A stretch of 64,000 nt of DNA from assembly GCA_044223515.1 (NCBI GenBank), contig JBGALV010000001.1, positions 62,001 through 126,000 on the forward strand, written 5' to 3'. The DNA is from SHVZ01 sp044223515. GTDB taxonomy: Bacteria > Pseudomonadota > Alphaproteobacteria > SHVZ01. The notes beneath the pieces were generated by a model. It had not been told where the DNA came from. It did not search any database and saw nothing but the letters and a program-made list of their open reading frames with translations. The stretch's first letter is position 1; each line of letters opens with the position of its first letter. Shown piece after piece: positions 34,902 through 43,634 of the stretch. The translations under genes were made by a program, and so were the position numbers.

Positions 34902-35815
34902 CAGACGTCGATCTCGCGGCGGCGGAGCACCCGGATCCACCAGGCCGAGATCGCGAGGATGAAGAGGAAGATCAGCACCGCGAGCGCGCTGCCGCGGCCG
35001 AAGTCCTGCAGCGCCGAGGACACGGTACCGAAGGCGGTCCGGTAGAAGTAGAGGCCGAGCACGTCGGTCGTGTGGAACGGCGGGCCTTCGAGCCCGGACA
35101 TGATGTAGGGCAGCTCGAACCAGTTGAACGAGCCGATGAAGGTCAGGATCACGACGATCGTCGTCGCCGGCGCCACCAGCGGCCAGACGACCTTGGTCAG
35201 CCGCTTCCATTCGCCGGCGCCGTCGATCTCGGCCGCTTCGAGGATCTCGCGCGGGATTCGCTGGATGCCGGCGAGGTAGACCAGCGTCGGGAAGCCGACC
35301 CAGTGCCAGGCATTCACCAGGATCAGCGATGCCAGGGCCGTCGACGGCTGGCCGAGCCATGGCTGCGCCCATGACGCGAGCCCGACCGCGATCAGCGTTT
35401 GGTTCACGAGGCCGAACAGCGGATTGAGGAACAGCTTCCACAGGAAACCGATGATCACGGTCGAGAGGATCACCGGCAGGAACAGCGACACCTGGTGGAA
35501 GCGGTGCAGCCGAAGGCCCTTCGACAGCATCCAGGCGAGGAAGAAGGCCGTGCCGTTCTGCACCGCCATCAGCGCCAAGAAGACGATGATGTTATGGAAG
35601 AACGCATTCCAGGTGAGCGTGCTGAACGGTTCCTGGAACAGGATCAGGCGGAAGTTATCGAGTCCGGCGAAGCTGATCCGTGCCAGCCCCTGCCATTTAT
35701 AGAACGCGTAGACGAACGCCGAGAGGATCGGCAGCGTGACGAAGCCGACGAGCAGCAGCAGCGCCGGCGCGAGAAGCGCTGCGATCCAAAGCGCGCGGCG
35801 AAGGCGAGGGGACAT
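34901..35815 (-). CDS. Carbohydrate ABC transporter permease (MalF type)
   Basis: A 304-residue permease with six membrane segments, starting with a positively charged cytoplasmic end (MSPRLRRALW). The coupling loop contains EILEAAEIDGAGEWKRLTKV and the following VWPLVAPATTIVVILTF. It follows the sugar-binding protein gene after a 63-base gap with a strong hairpin. The set has no nearby ATPase gene. Confidence 0.93.
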   Translation of the reverse strand: MSPRLRRALWIAALLAPALLLLVGFVTLPILSAFVYAFYKWQGLARISFAGLDNFRLILFQEPFSTLTWNAFFHNIIVFLALMAVQNGTAFFLAWMLSKGLRLHRFHQVSLFLPVILSTVIIGFLWKLFLNPLFGLVNQTLIAVGLASWAQPWLGQPSTALASLILVNAWHWVGFPTLVYLAGIQRIPREILEAAEIDGAGEWKRLTKVVWPLVAPATTIVVILTFIGSFNWFELPYIMSGLEGPPFHTTDVLGLYFYRTAFGTVSSALQDFGRGSALAVLIFLFILAISAWWIRVLRRREIDV

Positions 35816-35835
35816 CCGGGCGTAGACGAAGCCCG

Positions 35836-35866
35836 GCCCGCCCCTTGGGAAAGGGGCGAGGCGGGC
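35836..35866 (-). terminator. Intercistronic hairpin between sugar-binding protein and permease genes
   Basis: CGCCCCTT pairs with AAGGGGCG, and an overlapping alternative stem GCCCGCC with GGCGGGC encloses it. It lies between the stop at 35879 and the permease start at 35815 on the same strand. Position and strength suggest message stabilisation or partial termination, as often seen after binding-protein genes. Confidence 0.5.
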
Positions 35867-35878
35867 TTGCTCAGTCGT

Positions 35879-37102
35879 CTACTTCTTTGTAGTAGGTGGC
35901 GCCTTCGTGACCTCGGCGCCCGCCGGTGTCGCCTGGCCGGCCATCATCTTCTGGACGGCGGTCTGGATCAGCGCCGAGCCGGTCGGCTCCTGGTAGCGGA
36001 AGTTGACCAGCATCACGTACGGGGTCGACGAGGCGTTGGCCTTGGCGACCTCGGCGAGCAACCCGTCCTCGATCTTGACGCCCTTGATCGGCGAGATGTT
36101 GCCGAGCTTGTTGGCAAAGAGATCGCCGAAGCGCGGCGACGCGGTGTAGCGGATGAACTTGATCGCATCCGCCTTGTGCTCGCTCTTGGCGTTGATGCCG
36201 TAGCCGCCGTCGACGAACAGCGAGACCAGCCTGGGCGCGCCCTTGGTCGCGGGCGGCGTTGCCATCACGCCGATGTCGAGCTTCGGGTTCTGGCGGCGGA
36301 AGTTGGCGATCTCGAACGATCCGGCAGCGATCATCGCGGCGCGGCCCGAGATGAAGAGCTGCTGCATCGTCGGATAGTCGACGCCGGTGAAGCCTTGCGG
36401 GAAGTAGTCCTTGAGCTCGGCGATCTTCGTCATCGCGTCGACGAAGCGCTTGTCCTCGAAGGTCGCCTTGCCGGCGACCAGGTCGCCGTTGAACTGCGGT
36501 CCGTAGATGCTGGGCGCGATCGCGCCCATCAGGATCTCGTTCTGCCAGGCGGTCGCGGTGCCGTTGGCGAAGGGCTGCACGCCCTTGGCCTTGAGCGCCT
36601 TCGACGCGGCGATCAGGTCGTCCCAGGTCTCGGGCACCTGGATGCCGTGCGTCTTGAAGAGATCCTTGTTGTAGAGGATCAGCACCGTCTGCGTTGCGAA
36701 CGGCACGGCGTAGATCTTGCCGTCCTCGCGCATGGTCTCGGCGGCGAGCGTGTCGGCGGGGATGTTCTCTAGCTCCGGCACCGTCGCCTTGTCGAGCGCC
36801 AGCAGGTATCCGGGCTTAGCGATCGCCTCGATGCCGCCATAGGCGCGGGTCTGCATGATGTCCGGGCCCTTGCCTCCGGCCAGCGCGGTCGAGAGGATCG
36901 TGTTGTAGCTCGTCGGCTCGAAAGCCTCGAACTTGATCTTCACGTCGGGGTGCAGCTTGGTGAAGTCGGCGATGATCTCCTGATAGGCGGCGCGGTCTTC
37001 CTGGCGCCAGCTCCAGAAGGTCAGCTCGGCCGCGACCGCCTGCTGGCCGAGGCCCGCGGCGAGAAGCACTGCGGCTCCGATCCGCGAGAGTAGGTTCTTC
37101 AT
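35879..37102 (-). CDS. Carbohydrate ABC transporter substrate-binding protein
   Basis: A 407-residue periplasmic SBP family 1 protein. The signal peptide ends at GLGQQAVAAEL (about residue 25). The mature part has ELTFWSWRQEDRAAYQEII, FTKLHPDVKIKFEAF, DIMQTRAYGGIEAIAK, PETWDDLIAASKALKAKGV and FISGRAAMIAAGSFEI, landmarks of sugar and polyol binders. The first gene of the ABC operon, it is followed by both permeases, nanE and the kinase, so an amino sugar or sialic acid-derived sugar is the likely ligand. Confidence 0.92.
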   Translation of the reverse strand: MKNLLSRIGAAVLLAAGLGQQAVAAELTFWSWRQEDRAAYQEIIADFTKLHPDVKIKFEAFEPTSYNTILSTALAGGKGPDIMQTRAYGGIEAIAKPGYLLALDKATVPELENIPADTLAAETMREDGKIYAVPFATQTVLILYNKDLFKTHGIQVPETWDDLIAASKALKAKGVQPFANGTATAWQNEILMGAIAPSIYGPQFNGDLVAGKATFEDKRFVDAMTKIAELKDYFPQGFTGVDYPTMQQLFISGRAAMIAAGSFEIANFRRQNPKLDIGVMATPPATKGAPRLVSLFVDGGYGINAKSEHKADAIKFIRYTASPRFGDLFANKLGNISPIKGVKIEDGLLAEVAKANASSTPYVMLVNFRYQEPTGSALIQTAVQKMMAGQATPAGAEVTKAPPTTKK

Positions 37103-37128
37103 GACGATCCCTCCTTGTTCGTTTCGCT

Positions 37129-38370
37129 TCAGGATGCGGCCCTGAGCCGGGGCGACGCCGCGGCGGACTGGTCGCGTTCGGACTCGGCGATGTAGTCGCG
37201 GGTCAGCGGCACGGTGGCGACGTCGTGGGCGAGCTGCATCTGGAAGACGATGTTGAATCCGTGGCGGAAACTCAGCTCGCTGCCGACCAGGTAGAATTCC
37301 CACATGCGCAGGAACCTGTCGTCGTACAGCTGGCGGATCTCCTCCCGGTTTGCGTACACGTTCTGACGCCAGGCTTTCAAGGTCTCTGCGTAGTGGAGCC
37401 TGAGGATCTCGATGTCGGTGACGATCAGTCCGGTGCGCTCGACGACGGGCAGGACTTCCGACAGCGCCGGGCTGTAGCCGCCCGGGAAGATGTATTTCCG
37501 GATCCAGGGATTGGTGAAGCCCGGCCCGTCGGTGCGGCCGATCGAATGCAGGAGGGCGACGCCGTCCTTCTCGAGGAGGCTGTCGACCTTGCCGAAGAAC
37601 TCGGGATAGTGGCGGACGCCGACATGCTCGAACATGCCGACCGAGACGATGCGGTCGAAGCGCTGGTCGAGCAGCCGGTAGTCCATCAGCTCGAAGCGCA
37701 CGCGGCCGGCAAGCCCGGCTGTCTCCGCGCGCTCGCGGGCGAGGGCCAGCTGCTCGGTGGACAGCGTCACGCCGGTGACCTCGACGTCGGCGATCGAGGC
37801 GAGGTGGATGGCGAGACCACCCCAGCCCGAGCCGATGTCGAGCACGCGCTGTCCGGGGGCGAGCCGCAGCTTCGCCGCGACGTGGCGGAGCTTGGCGCGC
37901 TGCGCCTCGGCGAGCGATTGGCCGGGATGCTCGAAGTAGGCGCAGGAGTACTGCAGGCTTGGGTCGAGGAAGAGCTCGAACAGGCGCCGGCTCAGGTCGT
38001 AGTGGTGATGGACGTTCGCCTGGGCGCGGCCGACCGGATTGAACTGGGTTAGGCGGCGGATCGCTCGGTTCAGCCCGTTCACGACCTTGAGCCAGGCGAA
38101 GCCATCGAGCCCGGCCTGGTTCGCGGTGCCGAGATCGACCAGGTCGTAGATCGTGGTGCCGTCCTCGCAGGTCAGCGTGCCGTCCATATAGGATTCGCCG
38201 ACCTTGAGCCACGGGTTCAGGAAAAGCTGCGTGTGCAGCTTCGCGTCATGGAGGCGGATCACGGACCTGGGCCCGGTGCCGTCGCCGAAGCGATGCGTCC
38301 TGCCGTCGGCGTCGATCATGGTGAGGTCGCCGCGGCGGACGCTGTGGCGCAAGAGCAAGGCGAAGAGCAT
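37129..38370 (-). CDS. cfa: Cyclopropane-fatty-acyl-phospholipid synthase
   Basis: This enzyme adds a methylene group from S-adenosylmethionine to unsaturated membrane lipids. The 413-residue protein has an N-terminal lipid-binding domain, then YSCAYFEHPGQSLAEAQRAK, the SAM-binding loop RVLDIGSGWGGLAIHLA, VTGVTLSTEQLALAR and GMFEHVGVRHYPEFFGK, and the late GGYSPALSEV. All parts are of normal length. It follows NAD kinase on the same strand after a 48-base gap. Confidence 0.93.
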   Translation of the reverse strand: MLFALLLRHSVRRGDLTMIDADGRTHRFGDGTGPRSVIRLHDAKLHTQLFLNPWLKVGESYMDGTLTCEDGTTIYDLVDLGTANQAGLDGFAWLKVVNGLNRAIRRLTQFNPVGRAQANVHHHYDLSRRLFELFLDPSLQYSCAYFEHPGQSLAEAQRAKLRHVAAKLRLAPGQRVLDIGSGWGGLAIHLASIADVEVTGVTLSTEQLALARERAETAGLAGRVRFELMDYRLLDQRFDRIVSVGMFEHVGVRHYPEFFGKVDSLLEKDGVALLHSIGRTDGPGFTNPWIRKYIFPGGYSPALSEVLPVVERTGLIVTDIEILRLHYAETLKAWRQNVYANREEIRQLYDDRFLRMWEFYLVGSELSFRHGFNIVFQMQLAHDVATVPLTRDYIAESERDQSAAASPRLRAAS

Positions 38371-38418
38371 GGCCTACCTCCTCGGTGGGAGACACAGGCG
38401 CGGATCCGAGGGCGTTGC

Positions 38419-39192
38419 CTACGGCGTGAACTGCTCTTTCAGGATCCGGGCTTCGAGGTTGTGCTCGGGATCAAACAACATGTGGCAGGCGCGGTTCCTG
38501 TCCTCAGCGATGGATACGGAGACCACGTCGCGGACTTCGGTCGAGTCGGCGGTCGCGCTGACCGGCCGCTTGTCAGGATCCAGGATCGTGAACTCGATCT
38601 TGGCTTCGTGCGGGACCAGGGCGCCGCGCCAGCGCCGGGGGCGGAAGGCGCAGATCGGCGTCATCGCCAGGACGCCCGCACCCAGGGGCACGATCGGCCC
38701 GTGGGCCGAGAGATTGTAGGCAGTCGAGCCGGCCGGCGTCGCGACCAGGATGCCGTCGCAGGCGAGGTCGTTCATCCGCTCGATGCCGTCGACATGGATG
38801 CGGACATGGGCGGTCTGCCGGGTCTGGCGAAGCAGCGAGACCTCGTTGATCGCGAGCGCGGTCCGCGTCCGGCCGCTGCGGGTCTTCGCCTTCATGACCA
38901 AGGGTCGGACCTTGACCGTGGAGGCATGCTTCAGCCTGAGGATCAGGTCGTCGTCGTCCTCCCGGTACTCGTTCATCAGGAAGCCGACCGAGCCGCGGTT
39001 GATGCCGAAGATCGGCTTCTTGCGGTCAAGGTGGGTGTGGAGCGTCTCCAGCATCAGCCCGTCGCCGCCGAGCGCGACGATGATGTCGGCCCTGGCGGCC
39101 GGGACCGAGCCGTAACGACGGGCGAGCGCCGCCTTGGCTGAGCGGGCTTCGGGCGTCGGGGCGGCGGCGAAGTGGAGCCTGGGGCGGTTCAC
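38419..39192 (-). CDS. nadK: NAD kinase
   Basis: NAD kinase makes NADP from NAD and ATP. The 257-residue protein has the GGDG motif in IIVALGGDGLMLETLH, the downstream FGINRGSVGFLMNEY, a NE/D motif in LAINEVSLLRQ and the glycine-rich DGILVATPAGSTAYNLSAHGPI. The start is taken at GTG 39192, which overlaps the moaA stop as GTGA; the frame upstream has no family resemblance. The close coupling to moaA is unusual in function but clear in sequence. Confidence 0.93.
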   Translation of the reverse strand: MNRPRLHFAAAPTPEARSAKAALARRYGSVPAARADIIVALGGDGLMLETLHTHLDRKKPIFGINRGSVGFLMNEYREDDDDLILRLKHASTVKVRPLVMKAKTRSGRTRTALAINEVSLLRQTRQTAHVRIHVDGIERMNDLACDGILVATPAGSTAYNLSAHGPIVPLGAGVLAMTPICAFRPRRWRGALVPHEAKIEFTILDPDKRPVSATADSTEVRDVVSVSIAEDRNRACHMLFDPEHNLEARILKEQFTP

Positions 39193-40181
39193 CCGCCGGT
39201 CACGCTCATGTGCCGGGCGACGGCGGGCCCGGTGTGCTGGCGATCGATGACGAAGTCGTGCCCCTTGGGCTTGCGCGAGATCGCCTCGCGGATCGCGGTC
39301 TTGAGCGCTTCGTCGGATTCGCTGGCGCGAAGCGGCGCGCGCAGGTCGGCTGCGTCGTCCTGGCCCAGGCACATGAAAAGCGTGCCGGTGCAGGTGAGGC
39401 GCACGCGATTACAGCTCTCGCAGAAATTATGGGTGAGCGGCGTGATGAAGCCGAGCCTCTGCCCGGTCTCCTTCACGTGTACGTAGCGGGCGGGCCCGCC
39501 GGTCCGGTAGTCGATGTCCTCGAGCGTCCAGTCGCGCTTGAGGCGCGAGCGCACCATGCTGAGCGGCAGGTACTGGTCGAGGCGTTGCTCGCCGCCGATG
39601 TCGCCCATCGGCATGACCTCGATGATGGTCATGTCGTGGCCGTGCTTGCCGCACCAGCCGACCATCTCCGAAAGCTCCTCGTCGTTGACGCCGCGAAGCG
39701 CCACCGCGTTGATCTTGACCTTGAGCCCGGCCGCCTTCGCCGCCTCGATGCCCTCAAGCACCTGAGGCAGGCGGCCCCAGCGCGTGATCTCGGCGAACTT
39801 CGTCGGGTCGAGCGTGTCGATGGAGACGTTCACGCGCTTCACGCCGCAGGCCGCGAGCTCCTCGGCATGCTTGGCGAGCTGGCTGCCGTTCGTGGTGACG
39901 GTCAGCTCGTCGAGATCGCCGGTCTTCAGATGGCGCGAGAGCGAGCGGAACAGCTGCATGATGCCGCGGCGGACCAGCGGCTCGCCACCGGTCAGGCGCA
40001 GCTTCCTGACGCCGAGGCCGACGAAGGCCGAGCAGAGCCGGTCGAGTTCCTCGAGCGACAGGATCTCCGCCTTCGGCAGGAAGGTCATGTCCTCGGCCAT
40101 GCAGTAGACGCAGCGGAAATCGCAGCGGTCCGTGACCGAGACGCGCAAGTAGCTGATGTGGCGGCCGAACGGGTCGATCAT
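39189..40181 (-). CDS. moaA: GTP 3',8-cyclase (molybdenum cofactor biosynthesis)
   Basis: MoaA is a radical-SAM enzyme that starts molybdopterin synthesis from GTP. The 330-residue protein has the first Fe-S motif as C20, C24 and C27 in TDRCDFRCVYCM, the GGEP motif in RLTGGEPLVRRG, and the second cluster ligands in NFCESCNRVRLTCTG. It ends in the conserved Gly-Gly (MSVTGG). The ATG at 40181 (MIDPFGRHISYLR) is the family start. It is divergent from fdhD, another molybdoenzyme gene. Confidence 0.95.
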   Translation of the reverse strand: MIDPFGRHISYLRVSVTDRCDFRCVYCMAEDMTFLPKAEILSLEELDRLCSAFVGLGVRKLRLTGGEPLVRRGIMQLFRSLSRHLKTGDLDELTVTTNGSQLAKHAEELAACGVKRVNVSIDTLDPTKFAEITRWGRLPQVLEGIEAAKAAGLKVKINAVALRGVNDEELSEMVGWCGKHGHDMTIIEVMPMGDIGGEQRLDQYLPLSMVRSRLKRDWTLEDIDYRTGGPARYVHVKETGQRLGFITPLTHNFCESCNRVRLTCTGTLFMCLGQDDAADLRAPLRASESDEALKTAIREAISRKPKGHDFVIDRQHTGPAVARHMSVTGG

Positions 40182-40272
40182 CAACCTTAATTTAGGCTCG
40201 CCGGGGCGGAAAATCAGCCACGTTCTTGTCGTGGTCTTGCGCTGGCCGGGAGAGGCCCCCAATGTCCGCCTC

Positions 40273-41151
40273 ATGAAGGAATTCGCGATCCGGCCGGATC
40301 CGGCTGATCCAAGGCTGACCCAGAAGGTTGCCGCGACCGACGAGGAAGGCCGCCCGGCCGAGCTCTCGGTGCCGACCGAGCGCCCGCTGACGCTCTATCT
40401 GAACAAGCGCGAGATCGTCACCATGATGACGATCGGCGACTATCCCGAATATCTCGCGCTGGGATACCTGCTGAACCAGAACATGCTGAAGGCGGGCGAT
40501 CCGATCGACGGCATCGACTACGACGACGAGATCGAGACCGTGGTCGTGCGCACGCCGGTCGCCACCGACTTCGAGACCAAGCTCAGGAAGAAGACGCTGA
40601 CGTCGGGCTGCGCCCAGGGCACCGCTTTCGGCGACGTGATGGAGACCTTCGATGCCTCGCGCCTGCCCAGGGACGCGATCCTGAAGACCTCCTGGCTCTA
40701 TACGCTCAGCCGCAAGATCAACGCGACGCCGAGCCTCTACCTCGAGGCCGGCGCGATCCATGGCTGCGTGCTCTGCGAGCAGGACCGGCCGCTGGTCTAC
40801 ATGGAGGACGTCGGCCGCCACAACGCGATCGACAAGATCGCCGGCTGGATGGCGATGAACCGCGTCGCCGGCGGCGACAAGATCTTCTACACGACCGGGC
40901 GCCTCACCTCCGAGATGGTGATCAAGTGCGTGCAGATGGGGATCCCGATCCTGATCTCGCGCTCGGGCTGCACGGCCTGGGGCGTCGACCTGGCGAAGCG
41001 CGCCGGGCTCACGATGATCGGCCGTGCCAAGGGAAGGCGCTTCCTGACGCTCTCGGGCGCCGAAAGGATCGTCTACGACGCCGATGCGCGGGCGGTCGCC
41101 GAGGAGGCGAAGCACCTCCGTCGCAAAGGCGCGGAGGAGGACGCGGCTTAA
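40273..41151 (+). CDS. fdhD: Formate dehydrogenase accessory sulfurtransferase FdhD
   Basis: FdhD carries sulfur from IscS to the molybdenum cofactor before insertion into formate dehydrogenase. The 292-residue protein has CQVGMG-like C-terminal segments (IKCVQMGIPILISRSG) and MEDVGRHNAIDKIAG, typical of the family. The active cysteine loop reads TSGCAQGTAFG, with C113 present but the second cysteine of the usual CxxC replaced. Start ATG 40273 gives MKEFAIRP; GAGAGG lies about 20 bases upstream, so the start is not certain. Its stop shares a TTAA with the stop of the convergent next gene. Confidence 0.9.
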   Translation: MKEFAIRPDPADPRLTQKVAATDEEGRPAELSVPTERPLTLYLNKREIVTMMTIGDYPEYLALGYLLNQNMLKAGDPIDGIDYDDEIETVVVRTPVATDFETKLRKKTLTSGCAQGTAFGDVMETFDASRLPRDAILKTSWLYTLSRKINATPSLYLEAGAIHGCVLCEQDRPLVYMEDVGRHNAIDKIAGWMAMNRVAGGDKIFYTTGRLTSEMVIKCVQMGIPILISRSGCTAWGVDLAKRAGLTMIGRAKGRRFLTLSGAERIVYDADARAVAEEAKHLRRKGAEEDAA

Positions 41152-41849
41152 GCCCGATAGGCGCCGTCGATCAGGCGTGGCGCCCGGTCGGAGCCGTCGA
41201 GCTCGGCGGCGATGTCGACATCGCGGATGTAGCCCTCCTGGGCGAGCTCCTGGCCGGACTGGCTGCCATGCAGCAGGCGCATCAGGTCGGCCTGCGCCGC
41301 GCGCCAGGACGTGCGCGCGAACTCGGCCTCGGGCGAGAGCGTCCCCTGGATTTCCTCGACGATCGCGCCGACGCCGAGCCAGTCCTCGATCGCGGGCCGG
41401 AGGCTGCGGTCGGGCCAGCGCTCGCCGGCGGCGAGCACGCCGATGCGCGGGAAGGCCGAGAGCGCCTTCGCGACCGCGCGGCGGTTGCGAGGGCAGCCGG
41501 CGAAGGTCGCGACCCTGGGCGCGCGCGCGGCGATGGCCGAGAGCGCCGAGCCGTTCGGCGAGGGCAGCACGATCGTGCCTCCCTCCGGCACGTTCATCAG
41601 GCTGAGCGGCGACAGGCTGAGGTCGGTGGGGCCCGCCTCGACGCGCCGTTTGGCGAGCCGGGCGCCGAGCTGGTTTGCGAGCTTCTCGCCGGTCTCTCCG
41701 GTCGGCACCGGGTAGAGGGTGATCTCGCGGTCGGCCGCGACCGTGACGCAGGTCGAGAACGACAGCACGTCGACGATGGCGACGGCGTCGCACCAGGTGA
41801 GAAGACGGGCGAGACCGAGCTCGCCCCAGTCGACGTCGATGCTGGTCAT
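41148..41849 (-). CDS. 2-phosphosulfolactate phosphatase-like protein (ComB family)
   Basis: A 233-residue protein with the ComB landmarks DAVAIVDVLSFSTCVTVAAD, VLPSPNGSALS, GVLAAGERWPDRSLRPAIED and a C-terminal SGQELAQEGYIRDVDIAAELDG. The family removes phosphate from 2-phosphosulfolactate in coenzyme M-type pathways in archaea. In bacteria without coenzyme M, members take part in sulfolactate or spore metabolism, or have unknown roles. No ComA or ComC homologue is seen nearby, so the exact reaction is inferred only by family. It follows a secreted-protein gene five bases away on the same strand. Confidence 0.8.
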   Translation of the reverse strand: MTSIDVDWGELGLARLLTWCDAVAIVDVLSFSTCVTVAADREITLYPVPTGETGEKLANQLGARLAKRRVEAGPTDLSLSPLSLMNVPEGGTIVLPSPNGSALSAIAARAPRVATFAGCPRNRRAVAKALSAFPRIGVLAAGERWPDRSLRPAIEDWLGVGAIVEEIQGTLSPEAEFARTSWRAAQADLMRLLHGSQSGQELAQEGYIRDVDIAAELDGSDRAPRLIDGAYRA

Positions 41850-41854
41850 CCGGT

Positions 41855-42532
41855 TCAGTAGCCGAACGTGATGCCGTCTTCGGAGACCCGCAGCAGGAAC
41901 CGCTGCATGTCGCGGTCGGCGCTGTTGTGCCGGCTCGGGATGTAGCCCGTCAACGCGCCGACATCCGGCATAGCCCGCGGCGGATTGCCGGGCTTGCCGC
42001 TGCGGTCGAAGCGGGCGAGCTCGAGCGGGAAGTTGAATGGCGTCGAGCCGTCGGGCGGGTAGTTGAACGCGGCGACGACGAAGCGTCCGTCATGGCAGCC
42101 GGCGGAGGTCCAGAAGAAGCGATCGGCGCGAAGATGGCCGACGGGCTTCACCGCCTTGGGCAGGTCGCCTTCCCAGACGGAGACCAGACGTCTCAGGTCC
42201 TCGGGCGCGATCGGCACGGCGCTGGCCGCGCCGTGAAGGAATTCCCCCAGGCTGAAGGTCGTCATGTAGCCGATGCCGAGCCGCTCGAAGACGCGTGTCT
42301 CAACGGTACCGCCGGCGATGTCGTAGCTGCGCACCTGCTCGGAATAGATCGCGTTGTAGACGAAGCGCCAGCGTTCCGGCGCGCCGGGGCCGCAGGCGGC
42401 GCGGATGTCGGTGCCGGCCATGATGTCGGGCCACTGCAGGGTCCGGCTGATCGGGTTGCCGGAGATTCCTTGCGCGGCGGCGGCGCCGGCGCAGGCGAGG
42501 AGGGCGGTGAGGCCGAGAAGGATGCGTTTCAT
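41855..42532 (-). CDS. Secreted protein of unknown function, 225 residues
   Basis: A signal peptide ends near ACAGAAAAQG (residue 21). The mature part has few obvious motifs: CGPGAPERWRFVYNAIYSEQ, TSAGCHDGRFVVAAF and a C-terminal RFLLRVSEDGITFGY. Two cysteines (C47 and the one in SAGCHDG) could form a disulphide. No membrane segment beyond the signal and no named family were recognised. It lies upstream of the ComB-like gene with a five-base gap. Confidence 0.7.
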   Translation of the reverse strand: MKRILLGLTALLACAGAAAAQGISGNPISRTLQWPDIMAGTDIRAACGPGAPERWRFVYNAIYSEQVRSYDIAGGTVETRVFERLGIGYMTTFSLGEFLHGAASAVPIAPEDLRRLVSVWEGDLPKAVKPVGHLRADRFFWTSAGCHDGRFVVAAFNYPPDGSTPFNFPLELARFDRSGKPGNPPRAMPDVGALTGYIPSRHNSADRDMQRFLLRVSEDGITFGY

Positions 42533-42588
42533 CTCGTGAATCCGACGCCCGAAATGTGGCGGCTTGTTGGTGGCCTTGCCTGAACGGA

Positions 42589-42618
42589 AACGGGCCGCCG
42601 GAGAACCGGCGGCCCGTT
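42589..42618 (-). terminator. Perfect hairpin after the first OmpA-like gene
   Basis: AACGGGCCGCCGG at 42589-42601 pairs without mismatch with CCGGCGGCCCGTT at 42606-42618 around an AGAA loop. It follows the stop at 42644 on the minus strand. A partial copy of the same hairpin remains next to the paralogous gene at 43681. Confidence 0.65.
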
Positions 42619-42643
42619 CCTTGGCCGCTATGCCCGGGAAAGG

Positions 42644-43528
42644 TTAGCGGAAGGCGATCTCGACCCGGCGGTTCCGCGGCTCGCGGGCGCCGTCCGGCGT
42701 GGCGACGAGGTTGTCGTTCTCGCCGCGACCCGACATCTGGATCGTTGAGGCCGCGACGCCTTCGCGGACAAGCGCGGCCCGGACGGAGGCGGCGCGACGC
42801 TCGGACAGACGCTGGTTGTAGTCGGTCGCGCCGGAGCGGTCGGCATGGCCGGTCACCACCACGCGGACGTTGCCGCGCTTCGCATCGCCGGCGGCCTGCC
42901 GGATGATGTTCGCGGCTTCCGGCGTGATGTCCGACCGGTCGAAGTCGAAGAAGACGAGATAGGTCTTCGGCACCGACGGGGCCGGGGCGGGGGCCGGCGC
43001 GGGAGCGGGAGGCGGGGCTGCCGCCGCGATCACCCAGGAGGCAGGGTTGAGGCCGCAGGCCGCGACGTCCTCGACGTGATCCTCCGACATCTCTTCCAGC
43101 CAGCATTCGAAGGCGACCTGCTGGGTGGCGGCAGCGGCGGGATCGCGCGCCTTGGTCGCGTCGATCCAGGCCGCGAGGCGCGTGCGGTAGTCGAGCGCGG
43201 TCGCGAGCGTCTGCTTGTTGTCGAAGCCGACGACCCAGCGTCCCCACATCGGCGGATGGCCGCGGCGGGCGTCCCATTCCTTCGGGTCGCCGACGGGCAC
43301 CGCCTGGCCGCGTGCGGCCATGCCCGCCTTCTCGTACATCATGTTCGCGCCGATCGGGTCGTACTCGGCCGACTCGATGTCGCCGCGGGCCTTGTAGCCG
43401 TCGGCGAGCGCCAGGAGGAAGCGGTCGGTGGTGGTGCGGGGACCGGCGGCGAGGTTCGGATCGGCGATGGTGCAGGCCGAGACCAGCGCCGCGGCGATGG
43501 CTGGGAGGATCAGGGCGCGGAAGTTCAT
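42644..43528 (-). CDS. OmpA-family lipoprotein (paralogue 1)
   Basis: A 294-residue envelope protein. The lipobox LVSAC is near residue 19, so the mature protein is probably lipidated. A conserved N-terminal region (about 25-165, with LADGYKARGDIESAEYD and RGHPPMWGRWVVGFDNK) leads through a Pro-Ala linker to an OmpA C-terminal domain: VFFDFDRSDITPEAANIIRQ, VTGHADRSGATDYNQRLSERR and the complete ending NRRVEIAFR. The last domain binds peptidoglycan, so the protein probably links outer membrane and cell wall. The paralogue at 43635 has the same layout but a damaged end. Confidence 0.9.
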   Translation of the reverse strand: MNFRALILPAIAAALVSACTIADPNLAAGPRTTTDRFLLALADGYKARGDIESAEYDPIGANMMYEKAGMAARGQAVPVGDPKEWDARRGHPPMWGRWVVGFDNKQTLATALDYRTRLAAWIDATKARDPAAAATQQVAFECWLEEMSEDHVEDVAACGLNPASWVIAAAAPPPAPAPAPAPAPSVPKTYLVFFDFDRSDITPEAANIIRQAAGDAKRGNVRVVVTGHADRSGATDYNQRLSERRAASVRAALVREGVAASTIQMSGRGENDNLVATPDGAREPRNRRVEIAFR

Positions 43529-43634
43529 GGGTTTCCTTTCTGGAACGGAAGGGGCGAAGCCCCATCATCGTTACTCAGATACCGCGCACCTGTCTTCGGG
43601 AAATGAAGGGTTTCGAGTAGAACGCGTCTGAAAG

